Translations under genes and position numbers: made by a program
Assembly (NCBI RefSeq): GCF_964204865.1
Contig: NC_135258.1
Span: 6,377,001-6,441,000 of the forward strand
From: Styela clava
Lineage: Eukaryota > Chordata > Ascidiacea > Stolidobranchia > Styelidae
Length of the DNA: 64,000 nt
Direction of reading: 5' to 3'
Notes under the pieces: model-generated
What the model was told of the DNA's origin: nothing
Seen by the model: the letters and a program-made list of their open reading frames with translations, nothing else
Database searches by the model: none
In this document: in pieces, positions 10,916 to 22,027 of the stretch
Numbering within the stretch: position 1 is the stretch's first letter
Layout: every line of letters starts with the position of its first letter

Positions 10916-13900
10916 TTAATATTTGGATATGATGTATTTCATGAACTCAAATTTAAATTTTTTGTACGAGAATGTTTTTAGAATGTCTGGGATATCATTC
11001 CAAATTTTAGGGCCTATGAATTTGATAGAATTTTGAGCAAATTTTGAATTTGTTCGTGAAATAAAAAATGCTCCCTTAGAAGCGGAACGAGTACCATAAG
11101 AATGCACAGAACTACAATCACTAAAATACAAGTCAAAGGCCTCTGGCAACATACTATGCCTGAATTGAAACATTAATTTAGCAATTTCATAGATATAAAC
11201 ATCATTTAATTTTAGGAGGTTCATACGCTTGTAAATGGGGCTCATACTATGATGCAAAGGAGTATTGGTCATAACCCGAAGAGCTCTATTTTGTAATACA
11301 GTTATAGCATTAAGTCTAGTTTTATCAGCGGAACCCCATGCCACAATTCCATACTGTAAGTGCGAATAAAAGAGAGAAAAGTAAACAGTTCGCATGATTT
11401 TTTTAGGAATCAAATTTTTTATCCTTGTCATTATTCCTACAGACCTAGATAGTTTCAATTTCAGGGAGTTGATGTGTCGGTCCCATTTGAGCTTGTTATC
11501 TATGAATATTCCAAGGTATTTAACTGCGTCATGCACGTTTAGTCTAACACCACTTAGAGTAAAATCAGGACAATGTGGATACTTGATATTTTTATTATAA
11601 GGATGATTTATTAGTAGTACCTGTGTTTTCTCAGGATTTATAGTTAACTTATTAGATTTCATCCATTTAGAAATATTTTGTAAGTTTATTTTGACTAGAT
11701 TGGACAAATCAAAGATACTGGAAGATATTGACGTTATGCTTGTGTCATCAGCGAAAAGTTTGAATATTCCTGAACTACAATTAACTACATCATTTATATA
11801 AACAAGAAAAAGGGTTGGGCCGAGAACTGAGCCCTGGGGCACGCCAACAGAAACAAGTTCATGAGTTGATTCATTGGCAGAGACAGTGACAAATTGATTT
11901 CGACCGTGCAGGTAACTAGAAAATAGTTTACTCACAGTACCGCGGATCCCATAATGTTTCAATTTGCTTATAAGTATTTTGTGATCAACTGTGTCAAACG
12001 CCTTTTTTAAATCCAAAAATATACTACAGCCAACCAAACCCTTATCAACGATTTCATAATATTTACTAATTATATCTAAAATTGCATGTGTAGTCGAGTG
12101 ATGATTTCGAAAGCCAAATTGATCGCTATTAATAATAGAGTGTTTATTAAGGAAATTTTGGAGGCGACCAAGCATCAACTTTTCAAAAACAATAGAGAAG
12201 CATGAAAGTATAGAGATGGGTCGATAATTGGATACATTATTTTTTTTTCCAGATTTATAAACGGGAACAACTCTGGCAACCTTAAGATGATCTGGAAACA
12301 TACCAAAAGAAACAGAGTAATTGAAGAGTTTGCAGAGAACTGGACTAATTGTACTGCACAAAAGTTTCAGGAGATAAGCTGGAATATGGTCATACCCGGT
12401 TGCTTTGTTAGTTTTTAAAGACTTGATTATATTTACTACTTCATTCAATGAAGCATCTTCCATAAACATAGACAATTTGTTTGGAGCGCTCATGAATTTT
12501 AGATGCTCATTATTGCACACATCCTGAAAAGCCAAAGACAACGTTTGCCCAATCTGTGAAAAATACCTATTGAACATTCTTGATATTATGCCACTATCAT
12601 GAACTACTCCCCTGAATGCTGATCAATTAGTTTTTGAGGAACGTTATTGCTTGATTTAGAATTTATTAAGGAATTTATTGTGCTCCAAGTCTTTTTTGGA
12701 TCATTTATATCATTTTCAAAGCGCTTTGCAAAATATATCTCCTTAGCTTTCTTTTTCAAGTGGCACAATTTGTTGGCGTATTTCTTATAGTGCAGTTTTT
12801 GTTCAGATGATCCGTTAATAAAACAAGAGAGCTATGCTCAAATATATGGACACGTAGCGCCACCCAATGGCAATAATTTTGATCACGTCATAGCGAAAAA
12901 AAAAGTAATAGCCTTCTGGAGAAAAATTTTATCTTCAACCACTGAAAATTTCAAAGCAATTGGTCCAGTATTCGAAGAGAAAAGCGACTTTTTAAAAACG
13001 TGTCAAAGAACAAGAACAACAACAAGGACAACAAGAACAAGAACAACAACAACATAATATTGAAACGATCGTTATGTCCACTACGTGTCCAATGAGTCTT
13101 ATGCAATTTGTCTCTGACTTTAGTCGAACGCATAATGCCACTTGTTATCCAAGGTTTTTTCTCTAGATTACGTTCTTTTCTAGTAAGTTTTCTTAATGGT
13201 GCATGCTTATCACACACGTTTAGGACTTTAGAAATAAAATCGTTAAAACATGAATTGAAATTATCAGCATTAACATTAGAAAATGGATTAGAGTTAAAAA
13301 GATTTTGGGCGTCTTGAATAAAGTTAACATCAACAAAGTTTCTCATGTCACGTTTCATTTTTTGGTGAGAGTGGGAAGATGCATGACTAAGTTGAATCTG
13401 ACAAAAAATAGGGTAATGGTCTGTCATGCAATTTTGCCAAACAATAGAGGAAACACATTTTTCAGATATATTGCAATAAATATGATCTATTAAAGTAGCG
13501 GTTGAACTGGTTACTCGAGTCGGTTGGGTTATAACTGGAATTGTGGCGTGAGACATCAACATTTCAAGAAAACTTCTTGTAAATGTTGAGGAGCTTAACA
13601 AGTTAATATTAATATCACCTAATATAATAAATTTCTTTTTGTCAATTGCCAATTGGTACAGAGTATGGCTAAGCGCAGCCATAAAGTCAGATTCGCTGGA
13701 TCTTGGGTGTCGATACACCACACCAAGAACTATCGAAGAAAAATTTTCAAAGTGAATAGGTATTTCAACCCAGAGATCTTCGCATGCGTTAACATTCAGA
13801 GTATATTTATGCAACACTGAAGGATTTAGATGTGACCTAACATATAATCCAACTCCACCAGCTTGCGTTTTTGTTGGAGTATGTAAAAAATCATAACCTT

Positions 13901-14291
13901 GAATATCTACATTAACAATTGGGTCAGTTTTAAGTTTTGTTTCAGAGAGAGCTATTACAGTTGGGAATGAATTTAGATTAAGTACAATGTTGGACAATTC
14001 ATCTATATGCTTTTGTAGTGAGCGAATATTAAAATGAGCCAGAGTAAATTGATTTTTAGGTGCACCAGAACAGCCTAAGGTATCATATACATTGTCAAAA
14101 GTCTCGAACGACAAACATTGTTCAACATTTTCAAAGTTAAAATTAGATGTATCAAGTGGTTCTAATTTTTTGTCAAATACATAGGGGCAAGTATAAAATG
14201 GAAAAGTACATTTTAAACAAGTAGAGCAAAGACAATCACAGCTTGTAAGCAAATTATCAGAACAATTAAAGCAAAATCGCTGAGTAGCCAT
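10916..14291 (-). pseudogene. LINE ORF2: endonuclease plus reverse transcriptase
   Basis: The N-terminal part (14291 to about 13091) is an APE-type endonuclease: FNIRSL, the SETKL glutamate, GVVYRHP, GDININ and the DHYP motif are all present, after a Cys-rich start. A MITE at 12821-13090 interrupts the frame. The linker resumes at about 12820 and a one-base frameshift near 12612 separates it from the reverse transcriptase block (12577-10916, 553 codons). That block carries NYRPIS, the LDLKKAFDTVDH motif, GVPQGSVLGP and FADD as the catalytic pair, and then a C-terminal thumb region. The protein would nick target DNA and copy its own RNA there. The domain order fits the Jockey/CR1 group. With the MITE and frameshift it cannot make a full protein. 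Confidence 0.9.
12821..13090. mobile_element. MITE family B, copy 2, inside LINE ORF2
   Basis: A 270-bp element in reverse orientation to the copy at 8619-8867. It shares 'aaacaagagagctatgctc', ggacacgtag (12849) and ctacgtgtcc (13081). It splits the endonuclease-RT frame. No clean target duplication is visible. Confidence 0.75.
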
Positions 14292-14329
14292 TTTACTGAC
14301 CTAATATACAAAAGATATCAACAGACTAT

Positions 14330-15269
14330 TTAGGATAGTTTTTCAAGATCTGAGAGCTCTGATATTGGAATTCTGGGACTATCTTTAGATTTGCGCATGA
14401 AAATTTTGCCATTGGTTGTCCACAGCCTCTCATACATTTTAGATTTTTTCACCAGTCTTGAGTTATATAAAAGATTATTCCTAAAAGGTGTGAGATTTTC
14501 ATTTATGTAAAGTGAGACCATACCTGGTATACCAAAGTCCTTGATTTGAGAAGCACCAAACTTTTTAGCTATGAATTCATTTTTTTTATTTCTGTTAGTG
14601 AATCGAACAATGATCGGTCCAGTTTTAGAACTATCTCTCCTTGGAAGACGATGCGATACCGAAATGTCCAGTCTTTCCACAGTGATGCCCAGTTTTTTTC
14701 CCAATTTCTACAACTATGTTATCTGTGTTTTCGCCTTCCCTGAAGGGAATCCCATGAAATTCAATATTTTCCCTTCTCACGTACTGTGCAAGGTCCTCAA
14801 AATCATGGTCGAATCGGTGCTGGAGAGAATTAAACATACTTAGTAAGTATTCATTTTTGGCAGACAGATCCCTCACCACCTGGTCCAGCTTAACAATGTA
14901 ATCTTTCTGGATCTCAAACTCTGCATTAATAAACTCCTGGCTGGCTTTTACTGTGCAGAGATCAGTGGCAAGATTACAGTTTTTGAGACGCAAACCATCT
15001 AGTTCTTCAGTTACTTTTGAAAATTTCTCTACCAGCTGGTCACTTTAAAGAAACATAGCCTCCAATTTCTCAGTCATCTGCTGCGTGTTATTCAGGACTG
15101 ATTCATTAATATGAGTTGAAATCTTTTTGTCATGTTCACTTATTGAGTCATCTAGTAGGTCCCTTATGCTTTCTTCCACTATTGCTTTTATTTCTATTTT
15201 TAAATTTTTTGTAATTCGCGATTCCAACAACTCCATCTTTGTATTCAATTGATCAATTTTCCCCTCCAT
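14330..15269 (-). pseudogene. LINE ORF1 (RNA-binding protein), broken
   Basis: The first segment (15269-15045) is a predicted coiled coil rich in Lys, Glu and Leu. It ends at an in-frame stop (15047-15045), and the same frame then continues to about 14700. A frameshift near there moves coding to the 14704-14330 frame. The latter parts hold the RRM-like section (Arg-Arg-Glu-Asn at 'YVRRENIEFHGIP', later 'GPIIVRFTNR') and a C-terminal basic segment ending 'ISELSDLEKLS'. Coiled coil, RRM and basic tail are the layout of L1-type ORF1 proteins, which coat LINE RNA. It lies 38 bases upstream of ORF2. One nonsense and one frameshift make it inactive. Confidence 0.75.
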
Positions 15270-15399
15270 TTAATCAGATGAAATTATCAAGTAGTCTAAG
15301 TTAGTTTTAAGTATATACAAGAACCTGTGAAACCTTAATCAAAACAGCAATAGGTAAGCTGAGGTATCTCCACTCAATAGCTCAAAAGCAGTCTATTTG

Positions 15400-16580
15400 A
15401 TTTTGATTTTGATCGTGATATCGTAAAATTTCGTTTATCGTCATTATTTTGATTTGTTGTTTAACTATTGTATCATAATTGATAAATTCCTATTTTGTAA
15501 AACGTCCATAGCTCCCTTATCTCAAAATTGATCGCCCATTCGACACAAATTTGTGAGTGATAACTTTATTGAGATATTAAAATAAATGTAATCCGTAACC
15601 TATGACGTCGTTTGTAAATTGCAATATCATATTTAACAGACCCTATATGCTGTATATGTTCGATTTACTCTAAATAGTGTAAACAGCAAAAACCAATTTT
15701 GGCCACGATAATGATTTTAAAACTTCTTCACTTTCGAATATTCAACATATTTACATGACTTACGATTTCTATGTATAGTTTTGTTCTGACATTCTAATGA
15801 AACAATACTTCAATAAAACTGGCATTTGGCTATGAACATGTTGTTACAAAAATGGCATAGTTTCATTATCTTAATTTCATATTTTCTTAGAAACGAAGAA
15901 TCTGTGAGTTTATTTATTTATATACAGACAATAGTATTCAATTTATAGATTGATTTTAGGAAAATTGGCAAAACCTGATTTGAGACAACACTCATTTTCA
16001 ACAGTAAAGCGTGGTCGTGTATGCATACATATAACAATTTTGTAAACATGCTAGCAAGAAAACATGAAGTGGCCACAGAGCTCCCAAATCTCATGCTGGG
16101 CGGGATATCATAGTAGGCGTTTTCGGTGCAATAATTTCAGAACAAATTTATAGGAGTTGACCACTAAAAATATTACTGTAAAGCTAGTTTTAGTAAGACC
16201 CTCATTTAAGACTTCATTGGTCTGTGAGATATTTGTTCCGTATTAGCCCTGGTTTCAGGTATTTCAACGAAATACCGCTTTCTAGGTCATCGTCATTTTG
16301 GAGATCGCAGCTAACGAATGAGATAAGGTTTTACAAATGTCAATGTAAAAAAACAGCAAAAGAAAAAAGACCTTGGCAGAACAATGTTGTTTATATCGTT
16401 AAGAGACGTTTATCCCTCGGACTACAATGACACTCAAAAATGTTTGCTTCGTAGAAGCGGGTAAATGCATATACACCAAAACTAACTACAAGTGAAACAG
16501 TGTTGAAATTTAGAATATTGAGCTTGCGCCTGTAACATGAAAATTATTTGCGACTGGAAATTGCCGTTGGGGCAAACATT
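15400..16580. other. Non-coding stretch between LINE and right arm
   Basis: AT-rich sequence without a recognisable gene. I looked for the missing C-terminal part of the MULE transposase here, since it should lie between the LINE and the right arm, and did not find it. Confidence 0.4.
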
Positions 16581-16589
16581 TTTTGTGAA

Positions 16590-17146
16590 AATGTACGTGG
16601 GTTCAAATGTACGCGGGTTCAAATGTACGCGAGTTCAAATATAATATACGTTGGTTCAAATATACGCGGGTTCAAATGTCCGTGGGTTCAAATGTACGCG
16701 GGTTCAAATATACGTGGGTTCAAATATACGTGGGTTCAAATGTCCGTGGGTTCAAATGTACGCGGGTTCAAATATACGTGGGTTCAAATGTCTGTGGGTG
16801 GAAATATACATGGGTTCAAATGTCCGCGGGTGCAAATGTTCGTGGGTTCAAATGTCCGCGGGTGCAAATGTACATGGGTTCAAATGTACGCGGGTGCAAA
16901 CGTACACGGGTTCAAATGTCCGCGGGTGCAAATGTACATGGGTTCAAATGTACGCGGGTGCAAACGTACACGGGTTCGAATGTCCGCGGGTTCAATCTAT
17001 ATGCGGGTGCTAAAATCCATGGGTGGAAATGTATGGGTTCAAATGTCCGTAGGTGCAAATGTCCATAGGTGCAATAGTATACAGGTGCAATTGTTCTGGG
17101 TTCAAATTACGGGTTCAGATGTACGGGTTCAAATGTACGCGGGTTC
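16590..17146. repeat. 16-bp minisatellite, right arm of the foldback-like element
   Basis: About 35 degenerate copies of a unit such as acgcgggttcaaatgt, the reverse complement of the 4182-4665 array. The outermost variants ('cgggttcagatgtacgggtt', preceded by the 'caattgttctgggttc' variant) appear in mirrored order in the left arm. The two arms are therefore copies of one inverted sequence, not independently grown arrays. ORFs through it are artefacts. Confidence 0.9.
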
Positions 17147-17699
17147 AAAGATAATGGAACCGTTATTTGTAGCTTATTGTTAGGTAGGTATTTTTGAGGT
17201 AGGGCGCGAGACAAATTCTAAAAAAGGGGGCGCAGTTTAAAAAGTTTGAGAATCATTGCAATAAATAATATTGGCTGTAATGAGCGCATATACATAATAT
17301 AGAAAATACTGTATAAATAACTAGAACAACGTCTCCGCCCAGGGGAGGGTTATTCGCTGTAGTATTAAGCTACCAACAATTTTAAGATTTTTACTGTCAC
17401 TATAAACACACAATAAACTACTATAACTGCACAAAAGCGGAGGTGTGTCTTACGCATCCCACTAGCAATGAATTCTTTATTAAAAATTGAACAAATAAAG
17501 TAGTGTAATTCATAGGGACGGAGGAATTGGAAGTTTCAAAATCGAAAATGGGAGGAATTCAACAAAAAGGTTGGGAAATGCTGAACTAGAACAAACTTGT
17601 ACATTCTAGTATAACCTAGTTATAATATCCATCATGTCAGAAATGGTTGTATAAATGCAAAACATAGAATATCTTATAAAATTAGCTAAAAACAATGAT

Positions 17700-18160
17700 T
17701 CTCTCTCGTATAGTTGAAAGGAAACCAAAATGTCGGCAATTGTTCTCATATGGGAATGTATTCGTCCGTCTTTAAAAACTATTGAAATAAATACGCGGGT
17801 GCAAATATAAAAATTATTGAAGATTTAATAAATAAATCGAAATACTGAATGAGTTTTTTGATATAATAAACTATAATTATTTGAAAGGACTCCAAGCAGG
17901 ATATTGTGCCATTTGATAAGACATTTCCTGAATTGGCGGCCATTGTGGTCAATAGAAATCGATTCATTAAATCATACATGCATCATTATTAAAGTATTGT
18001 AATACTACAGATTTATTTACTATTTTCCACTATTGAATTCTTTGTTAATGAGCAGGATACTGAATATGCAGGTAGAAGATGTAAAGCCATGCTTTGGAGG
18101 CAGGACAACACAACACGCCGAAGAGCAACGACCTGTTTTAAAGAAACAAGGTATTTATTT
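17700..18160 (+). promoter_or_regulatory. Conserved upstream block of the peptide genes (possible 5' leader exon)
   Basis: All four genes are preceded by this block: also about 30430-30870, 40330-40785 and 51040-51460. It ends with a conserved segment ('aggacaacacaac', then 'gaaacaag' or 'gaaacgag') followed by 'gtattta'. The coding start is in turn preceded in all four by 'tttcag' (18760-18765 in copy 1). A spliced non-coding leader joining these two points is possible, but the donor is weak and the block is conserved as part of the whole unit, so this is a guess. Confidence 0.3.
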
Positions 18161-18790
18161 ATATTCATTCATCTGGCCAAAAGCTATGATTATTGGGATT
18201 AAAACCCAAGTTATATAATTTGTTGCGAATTTCGGGTCGGGCTCGGGCTTCAGATCTTAGCTCTAACTGTAGCCATTATTTTGCTGGATTCTTTTACTTC
18301 GCAATGTTTTACTGAGTTTTAAGTAACATGATTACGGATATAGGTTTATGATATATGATTTTTTGTTATCTTGTTCCGCACATTTATCAGAGCGCTTTCT
18401 ATTCGATATAATCTACCTTTGTAATATAGTTGGCCTGGGACACAAATCAAAAATATTACGACATTAACATTGCTAGCTCCTACAGCAAATATTTAGTCCC
18501 GCACCAACATTTTACCAAAGAAAGTTCGTTATATCGTACAAATATCAACGTGTCTCATTTTGCATTGATGGATTCCTGATCATTAAGCCTTAAGAGTTAT
18601 TATTATTCTCTTTATCATTAAGATTGATGACCGCCTGACCGTAACACTCCCTCATGTCTATACCAAACTAATTTATTATTTTTTATTATTACGATGACTG
18701 TTATTTTATTTCGGTTGATGAAGAAAAATAAAATCTCTGGCTCTCACTCTCTATTTATATACGTTTCAGAATAAACAAAATCTTCAAAGA
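18160..18790 (+). other. Upstream stretch of gene copy 1
   Basis: Non-coding and shared in part with 31000-31840 in unit 2 (for example 'cgcaccaacattttaac' and 'tctataccaaactaattta'). A 'tatttatata' sequence at about 18751 could be a TATA element if transcription starts near 18780; the alternative is that it is the pyrimidine-poor end of a leader intron. Confidence 0.35.
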
Positions 18791-18792
18791 AA

Positions 18793-21609
18793 ATGCGTAT
18801 GAAAGTTGCAGCTATTCTCTGTTTCGCATTTTTTTTCCTGCTGGTGGAGGAGACTCATGGTTGGGGGATCAGAAGACTTTTTGTAACACCAGGAAGGATA
18901 TTTAAGCAGTCTGCGAACTCCTACAAATACGTTAGAAATCGGTAAGTTTATTCTCACCGCTTCAATATACTCAATTTATCAAAACTGAACAGTTTTTTTG
19001 AACTTTGCGACTAATTTTTGATATTACAGTTTAATTTTTAAATTGTGTTAATCTTGTATAAAGTTTCTAGGATAAGATAGGTAGGTAACGTGTTGCATAC
19101 TCCGCCGTGGTACCACAAATGCCAACGCAGAAGACAAATACACAACACAAAAGTGTAAATACACTGGTATTTACTTTTCTATGTAGCAAGCGACGTTCAA
19201 ATTATATTCAAGCTCAAGTTATTTTCATTAATAATTTAAATGGAAAATTAGATGGATGAGTACTACAGTCTGATTTTCAGCATGCACAAGCGGGCCCTAT
19301 GAAATACTTTGATGGGCCGGATCAAGACCTCGGGCCATAATTTTTCCATCCGATTTAAGCGATCAAAAGAACAAAATTACTTGAATGTTTTGTCTCCTTT
19401 AAACCATAGGGGGGGGGGGGTAACATACGGCCCGCGACGAGATTTTGACCGACCCGCTGACTGTACATCAGTACATTATGTTATTACATTATTACACTTT
19501 TAGTACATTATGATAAATTCATTATGTGTTGTTTGGTCTCCATTTTTTGTAAAATTTAAACTTTACTTTAAACACGATTCATAATTTTCTTTCTTGCATT
19601 AGCTAACAAATATGTGATTAAGATAATGAATACTATTCATGTTATAATCCGGCCCACCGAGAACTTCATTTTCCCACAACCGCCCGCCTACTAGAGAAGT
19701 TGCCCACCCCTTCTTTAAACCGATGAACCCTTCATATAGTTTTTATTTCTTTGAATACTTACGACACTTTACTTTTATAGCCCAGGCAAGTATTATCGCA
19801 GAGGTTTATGGGACAACAAAGTAGAAATCAGTAAGCTGAGAGAGCTCAAAGAGAAGGTAATCTACTATAATTTGATTAAGATAAAGCTAGCGTTTTAAGA
19901 CTTTGGCATCGCAGGTTATACATCGCTGGTTCAAATCCCATGCCCATCACCGTAACCAGAGTGAAATAAATTGGGTATTCATTGCCGAAGCAGAAAGATC
20001 GCCATATTTTGAAGAAAGTTCTCAGATATCATTGACTACTTGTATAGAGCCTAGTTTGTAGCGAAATCCGAGAAAAAGTGTCCTTAAAAATCATAACAAA
20101 AATTCAAGTTTTCTTTTCTGAGGCGCGGTGGCGTTGCGACGTGTGCTAAGCGTTAGAATTACGCTCGCCACCGTACCTCTTATTACCATACGTCGTCGTA
20201 AGGTGGGTCGCGTAACCGGCGGTTGGTTGCGGCTTTCCTCCATCATTAAGTCCATGCTGAAAACAAATAGCTGGCTAACTAATCTCAACTAATCTGGTAC
20301 GCCAAACATTTAAGCCTTCTGATTGACTTTTCTCTCACGCTGGATATATAAATGCGTAAACCCTATTCTATTTGCATCGCCATTGTCGTATAAATTCTTC
20401 GCTTTACCACGAATGCCTGTGACGAAATATTATTGAAACAATCCTTCATGACTTGAACTTTTCGATATTAACTGATAAAGCAGAGTGTCGCCTAGTTAGT
20501 AGTCAATATTTAAATACTTAACTAGTGATTCGTCTCAGATACAAGTACTTGATAGCTGGGGAAGTCCTAACTCTTGCAGAAATCATCCCATGACGGCAAG
20601 TAGTACAGCAATCCTGTTGCACATATAATTATTAACGTTAAAAATTCGCGTAGAATAATCAAATGGCGATAGAAACCGCGTCCCCACCGTCCAGCACAAC
20701 ACGAGAATTGTGGAACCTGGTTCGTCTGTAGCTTTCAAATTTCAGCACAACATTATTTTTGTTCAGGACGAAGAAGCCTATAAGAACGCAATGTTTAAGA
20801 TTGCTAATGAAACTGCGGAAAAATCGGGAGATGGTAAAGCTCAGATTATGACGGAAATGTTGGATGAACTTGTCAGCATGCCAGACGGTAAGTTTGTATT
20901 CGATATAATTGTTATGAATGAGAAGAATTGATGTGTAAGATGTTAAAATGTCTGAAAATAGACCAGAACTCTCTGATTCGGTATTTAGTCAAGTCACTAT
21001 ATTTTACACGTTGTAAGTTCAAAGGTTTGATCATACTCCTATTTCTATCTGGACGCTTAATTAACCTAGAATGTTGCAACTTGCAAATATCACTGAATCG
21101 CGTGAAGAAACTTTAAATTATTTGAATAGCATTTGCAGGTTAGCCATTTTTTTTAAAGTTTGAAATATGGCGCCATTTTCTCATTATGAAGTCATTTCCC
21201 CACATTTTTCAAGATTAAATCAAAAGATGATATATATTACTAATACATCGTAGTGTTACTAACCTTCAATCGTCTGATCCCCAAGATCATTTTACATGGG
21301 TCACTTTCAAATGTTTTTTTTTTATCAACTATCAGGTCCTAGACATTCAGTCACGACTTTTTACAAGCGTATGCTAGGGTCTATCTGGCTATATAACTTT
21401 AACAAGATTCTGTCAAAAATATCCGATTCAATTTCTCTCTGTTATAACATACAGTATGAACGCCTTTTTTCTCTATTTTAGAGGAATTCAACCAATTCAT
21501 GACTGAACAAGAACTTGAACAAATTGCAGACTCTGACGAGCTGCTGTTAAGAATCAGTGAAAAGGAGTTTCCTGACGGACAGACCGACGAACCGACACCC
21601 AGTTATTAA
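18793..21609 (+). CDS. Styelin-like secreted cationic peptide precursor, copy 1
   Basis: Exons assembled by eye: 18793-18941, 19781-19856, 20767-20887 and 21482-21609, all with GT-AG introns. Their sum is 474 bases, giving 157 residues with no stop. Residues 1-22 are a signal peptide (MRMK, then a hydrophobic run rich in Phe and Leu, then VEETH). A basic core follows, starting GWGIRRLF and rich in Arg and Lys through exon 2. Exons 3 and 4 encode an acidic tail with many Asp and Glu, including PDEEFNQFM, ending TPSY. A polyadenylation signal AATAAA lies at 21654. Signal, cationic Gly-Trp core and anionic tail match tunicate styelin precursors as I recall them, so a membrane-active antimicrobial peptide made in blood cells is likely. 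Exon 2 is 21 bases shorter than in the other copies, in frame. Confidence 0.75.
19260..19710. mobile_element. Decayed hAT-type repeats in intron 1
   Basis: The stretch holds 'gatgggccggatc', 'acggcccgcgacgag' and 'ccggcccaccgagaac', the GC-rich terminal vocabulary of hAT MITEs. Part of it (19290-19390) aligns with 42930-43020 and 53610-53700 in introns of copies 3 and 4, so that element predates the gene duplications. Exact ends are unclear. Confidence 0.5.
19893..20010 (+). mobile_element. tRNA-derived SINE in intron 2 (copy 1)
   Basis: The sequence contains a B-box-like 'ggttcaaatcccatgccc' after a 'ggcatcgcaggtta' segment, then 'aattgggtattca'. Orthologous insertions lie at about 32575-32700, 43353-43480 and 54033-54160, always in intron 2, so the SINE was there before the gene array expanded. 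A related head is also near 36815-36890 and 47500-47580. Confidence 0.55.
20110..20420 (+). mobile_element. Second SINE in intron 2 (copy 1)
   Basis: The head reads 'ggcgttgcgacgtgtgctaa', then 'gcgttag' and 'cgctcgccaccg'. The body carries 'aaatagctggctaactaat' and ends near 'aaattcttcgctttacca'. Fuller copies lie at about 43575-43950 and 54255-54630, a body-only copy at 31205-31420, and a head-only copy at 61503-61605. The head resembles a tRNA, but no intact tRNA fold is claimed. Confidence 0.55.
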
Positions 21610-21653
21610 TTTTATGCTTCCGTTTTTTTTATTGTTTCACAAACATATTGCAG

Positions 21654-21659
21654 AATAAA
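21654..21659 (+). terminator. Poly(A) signal of gene copy 1
   Basis: AATAAA 45 bases after the stop codon, in a conserved 3' context ('aacatattgcagaataaa') that copy 2 shares at 34597. Confidence 0.6.
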
Positions 21660-21734
21660 AAAATAATAATAGAAGAAGCGCCACCATAAATTACAATTTT
21701 ATTTTATCTTTTCCTACCACAGTATTAGTCAAGA

Positions 21735-22027
21735 CAGTGGTTTCTAAAGTTAATTTACCGGGGTCAAAATTAGATGCGGGACAATATTTGCGGGCCGGGA
21801 CAGAGGAGCGCCGGCAAAGGGCAGATGGTACGCATTTTCAAGATACGGGTATAATTGAAATAATTCGAATATACACGTGCCTAAACTGTGGTAATTACGT
21901 GACAATCGGGGATACCTAGATCGATAAAAGGTGAAAAAATAAAGAGTTAAACTTTAAGTTCAGCGGGCCATATTATCTCTTTACGTGAGCCGTAATTGGC
22001 CCGCGGGTCGCGGTTTTGAAACCACCG
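21735..22027. mobile_element. hAT-type MITE downstream of gene copy 1
   Basis: Left end cagtggtttctaaag, right end ...ttttgaaaccaccg, with GC-rich 'ggcccgcgggtcgcgg' near the right end. The related element downstream of copy 2 is at 34670-34976, in the corresponding place, so it predates the split of units 1 and 2. The corresponding places in units 3 and 4 hold a different element. Confidence 0.6.

Larger units (their letters stand above)
8880..15400 (-). mobile_element. Two-ORF non-LTR retrotransposon (LINE), minus strand
   Basis: Reading leftward the order is 5' UTR, ORF1 (15269-14330), ORF2 with endonuclease and reverse transcriptase (14291-10916), and a long AT-rich 3' region to a CT-dinucleotide run near 8890. 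The borders are estimates: the 3' end is set by that run and the 5' end by loss of recognisable sequence above about 15400. ORF1 and ORF2 each carry disabling changes, and a MITE sits in ORF2. It lies wholly inside the 13.26 kb element, so it arrived after that element or was carried with it. Confidence 0.85.
3999..17258. mobile_element. 13.26 kb foldback-like composite element with long inverted repeats
   Basis: The left end is CAGTGGTTCTCAAACG. The right end, reversed, is CAATGATTCTCAAACT. Both arms continue for more than 600 bp in inverted orientation and carry the same order of degenerate 16-bp repeats. Flanking 8-mers caataaaa and caataaat look like a target duplication. The paralogous sites at about 40199-40220 and 50897-50920 read straight through ('acatttaataaat'), so they are empty sites. 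Inside are a FLYWCH-MULE gene (itself interrupted) and a 6.5 kb LINE. Long arms built of short tandem repeats are the hallmark of foldback elements; the terminal bases and 8-bp duplication are hAT-like. Either the MULE is the element's own transposase or it is nested cargo; I cannot decide by eye. Confidence 0.8.

Noticed and set aside
16548-17183. Long plus-strand ORFs (211, 153 and 120 codons) with Val-Gln-Met-Tyr repeats
   Set aside because: Same artefact as in the left arm, in inverted orientation. Not evidence for a repeat protein.
19393-19430. G-run (about 10 G) as a G-quadruplex control element
   Set aside because: A single homopolymer at a MITE end; similar runs occur at other MITE ends and are explained by the transposon termini.
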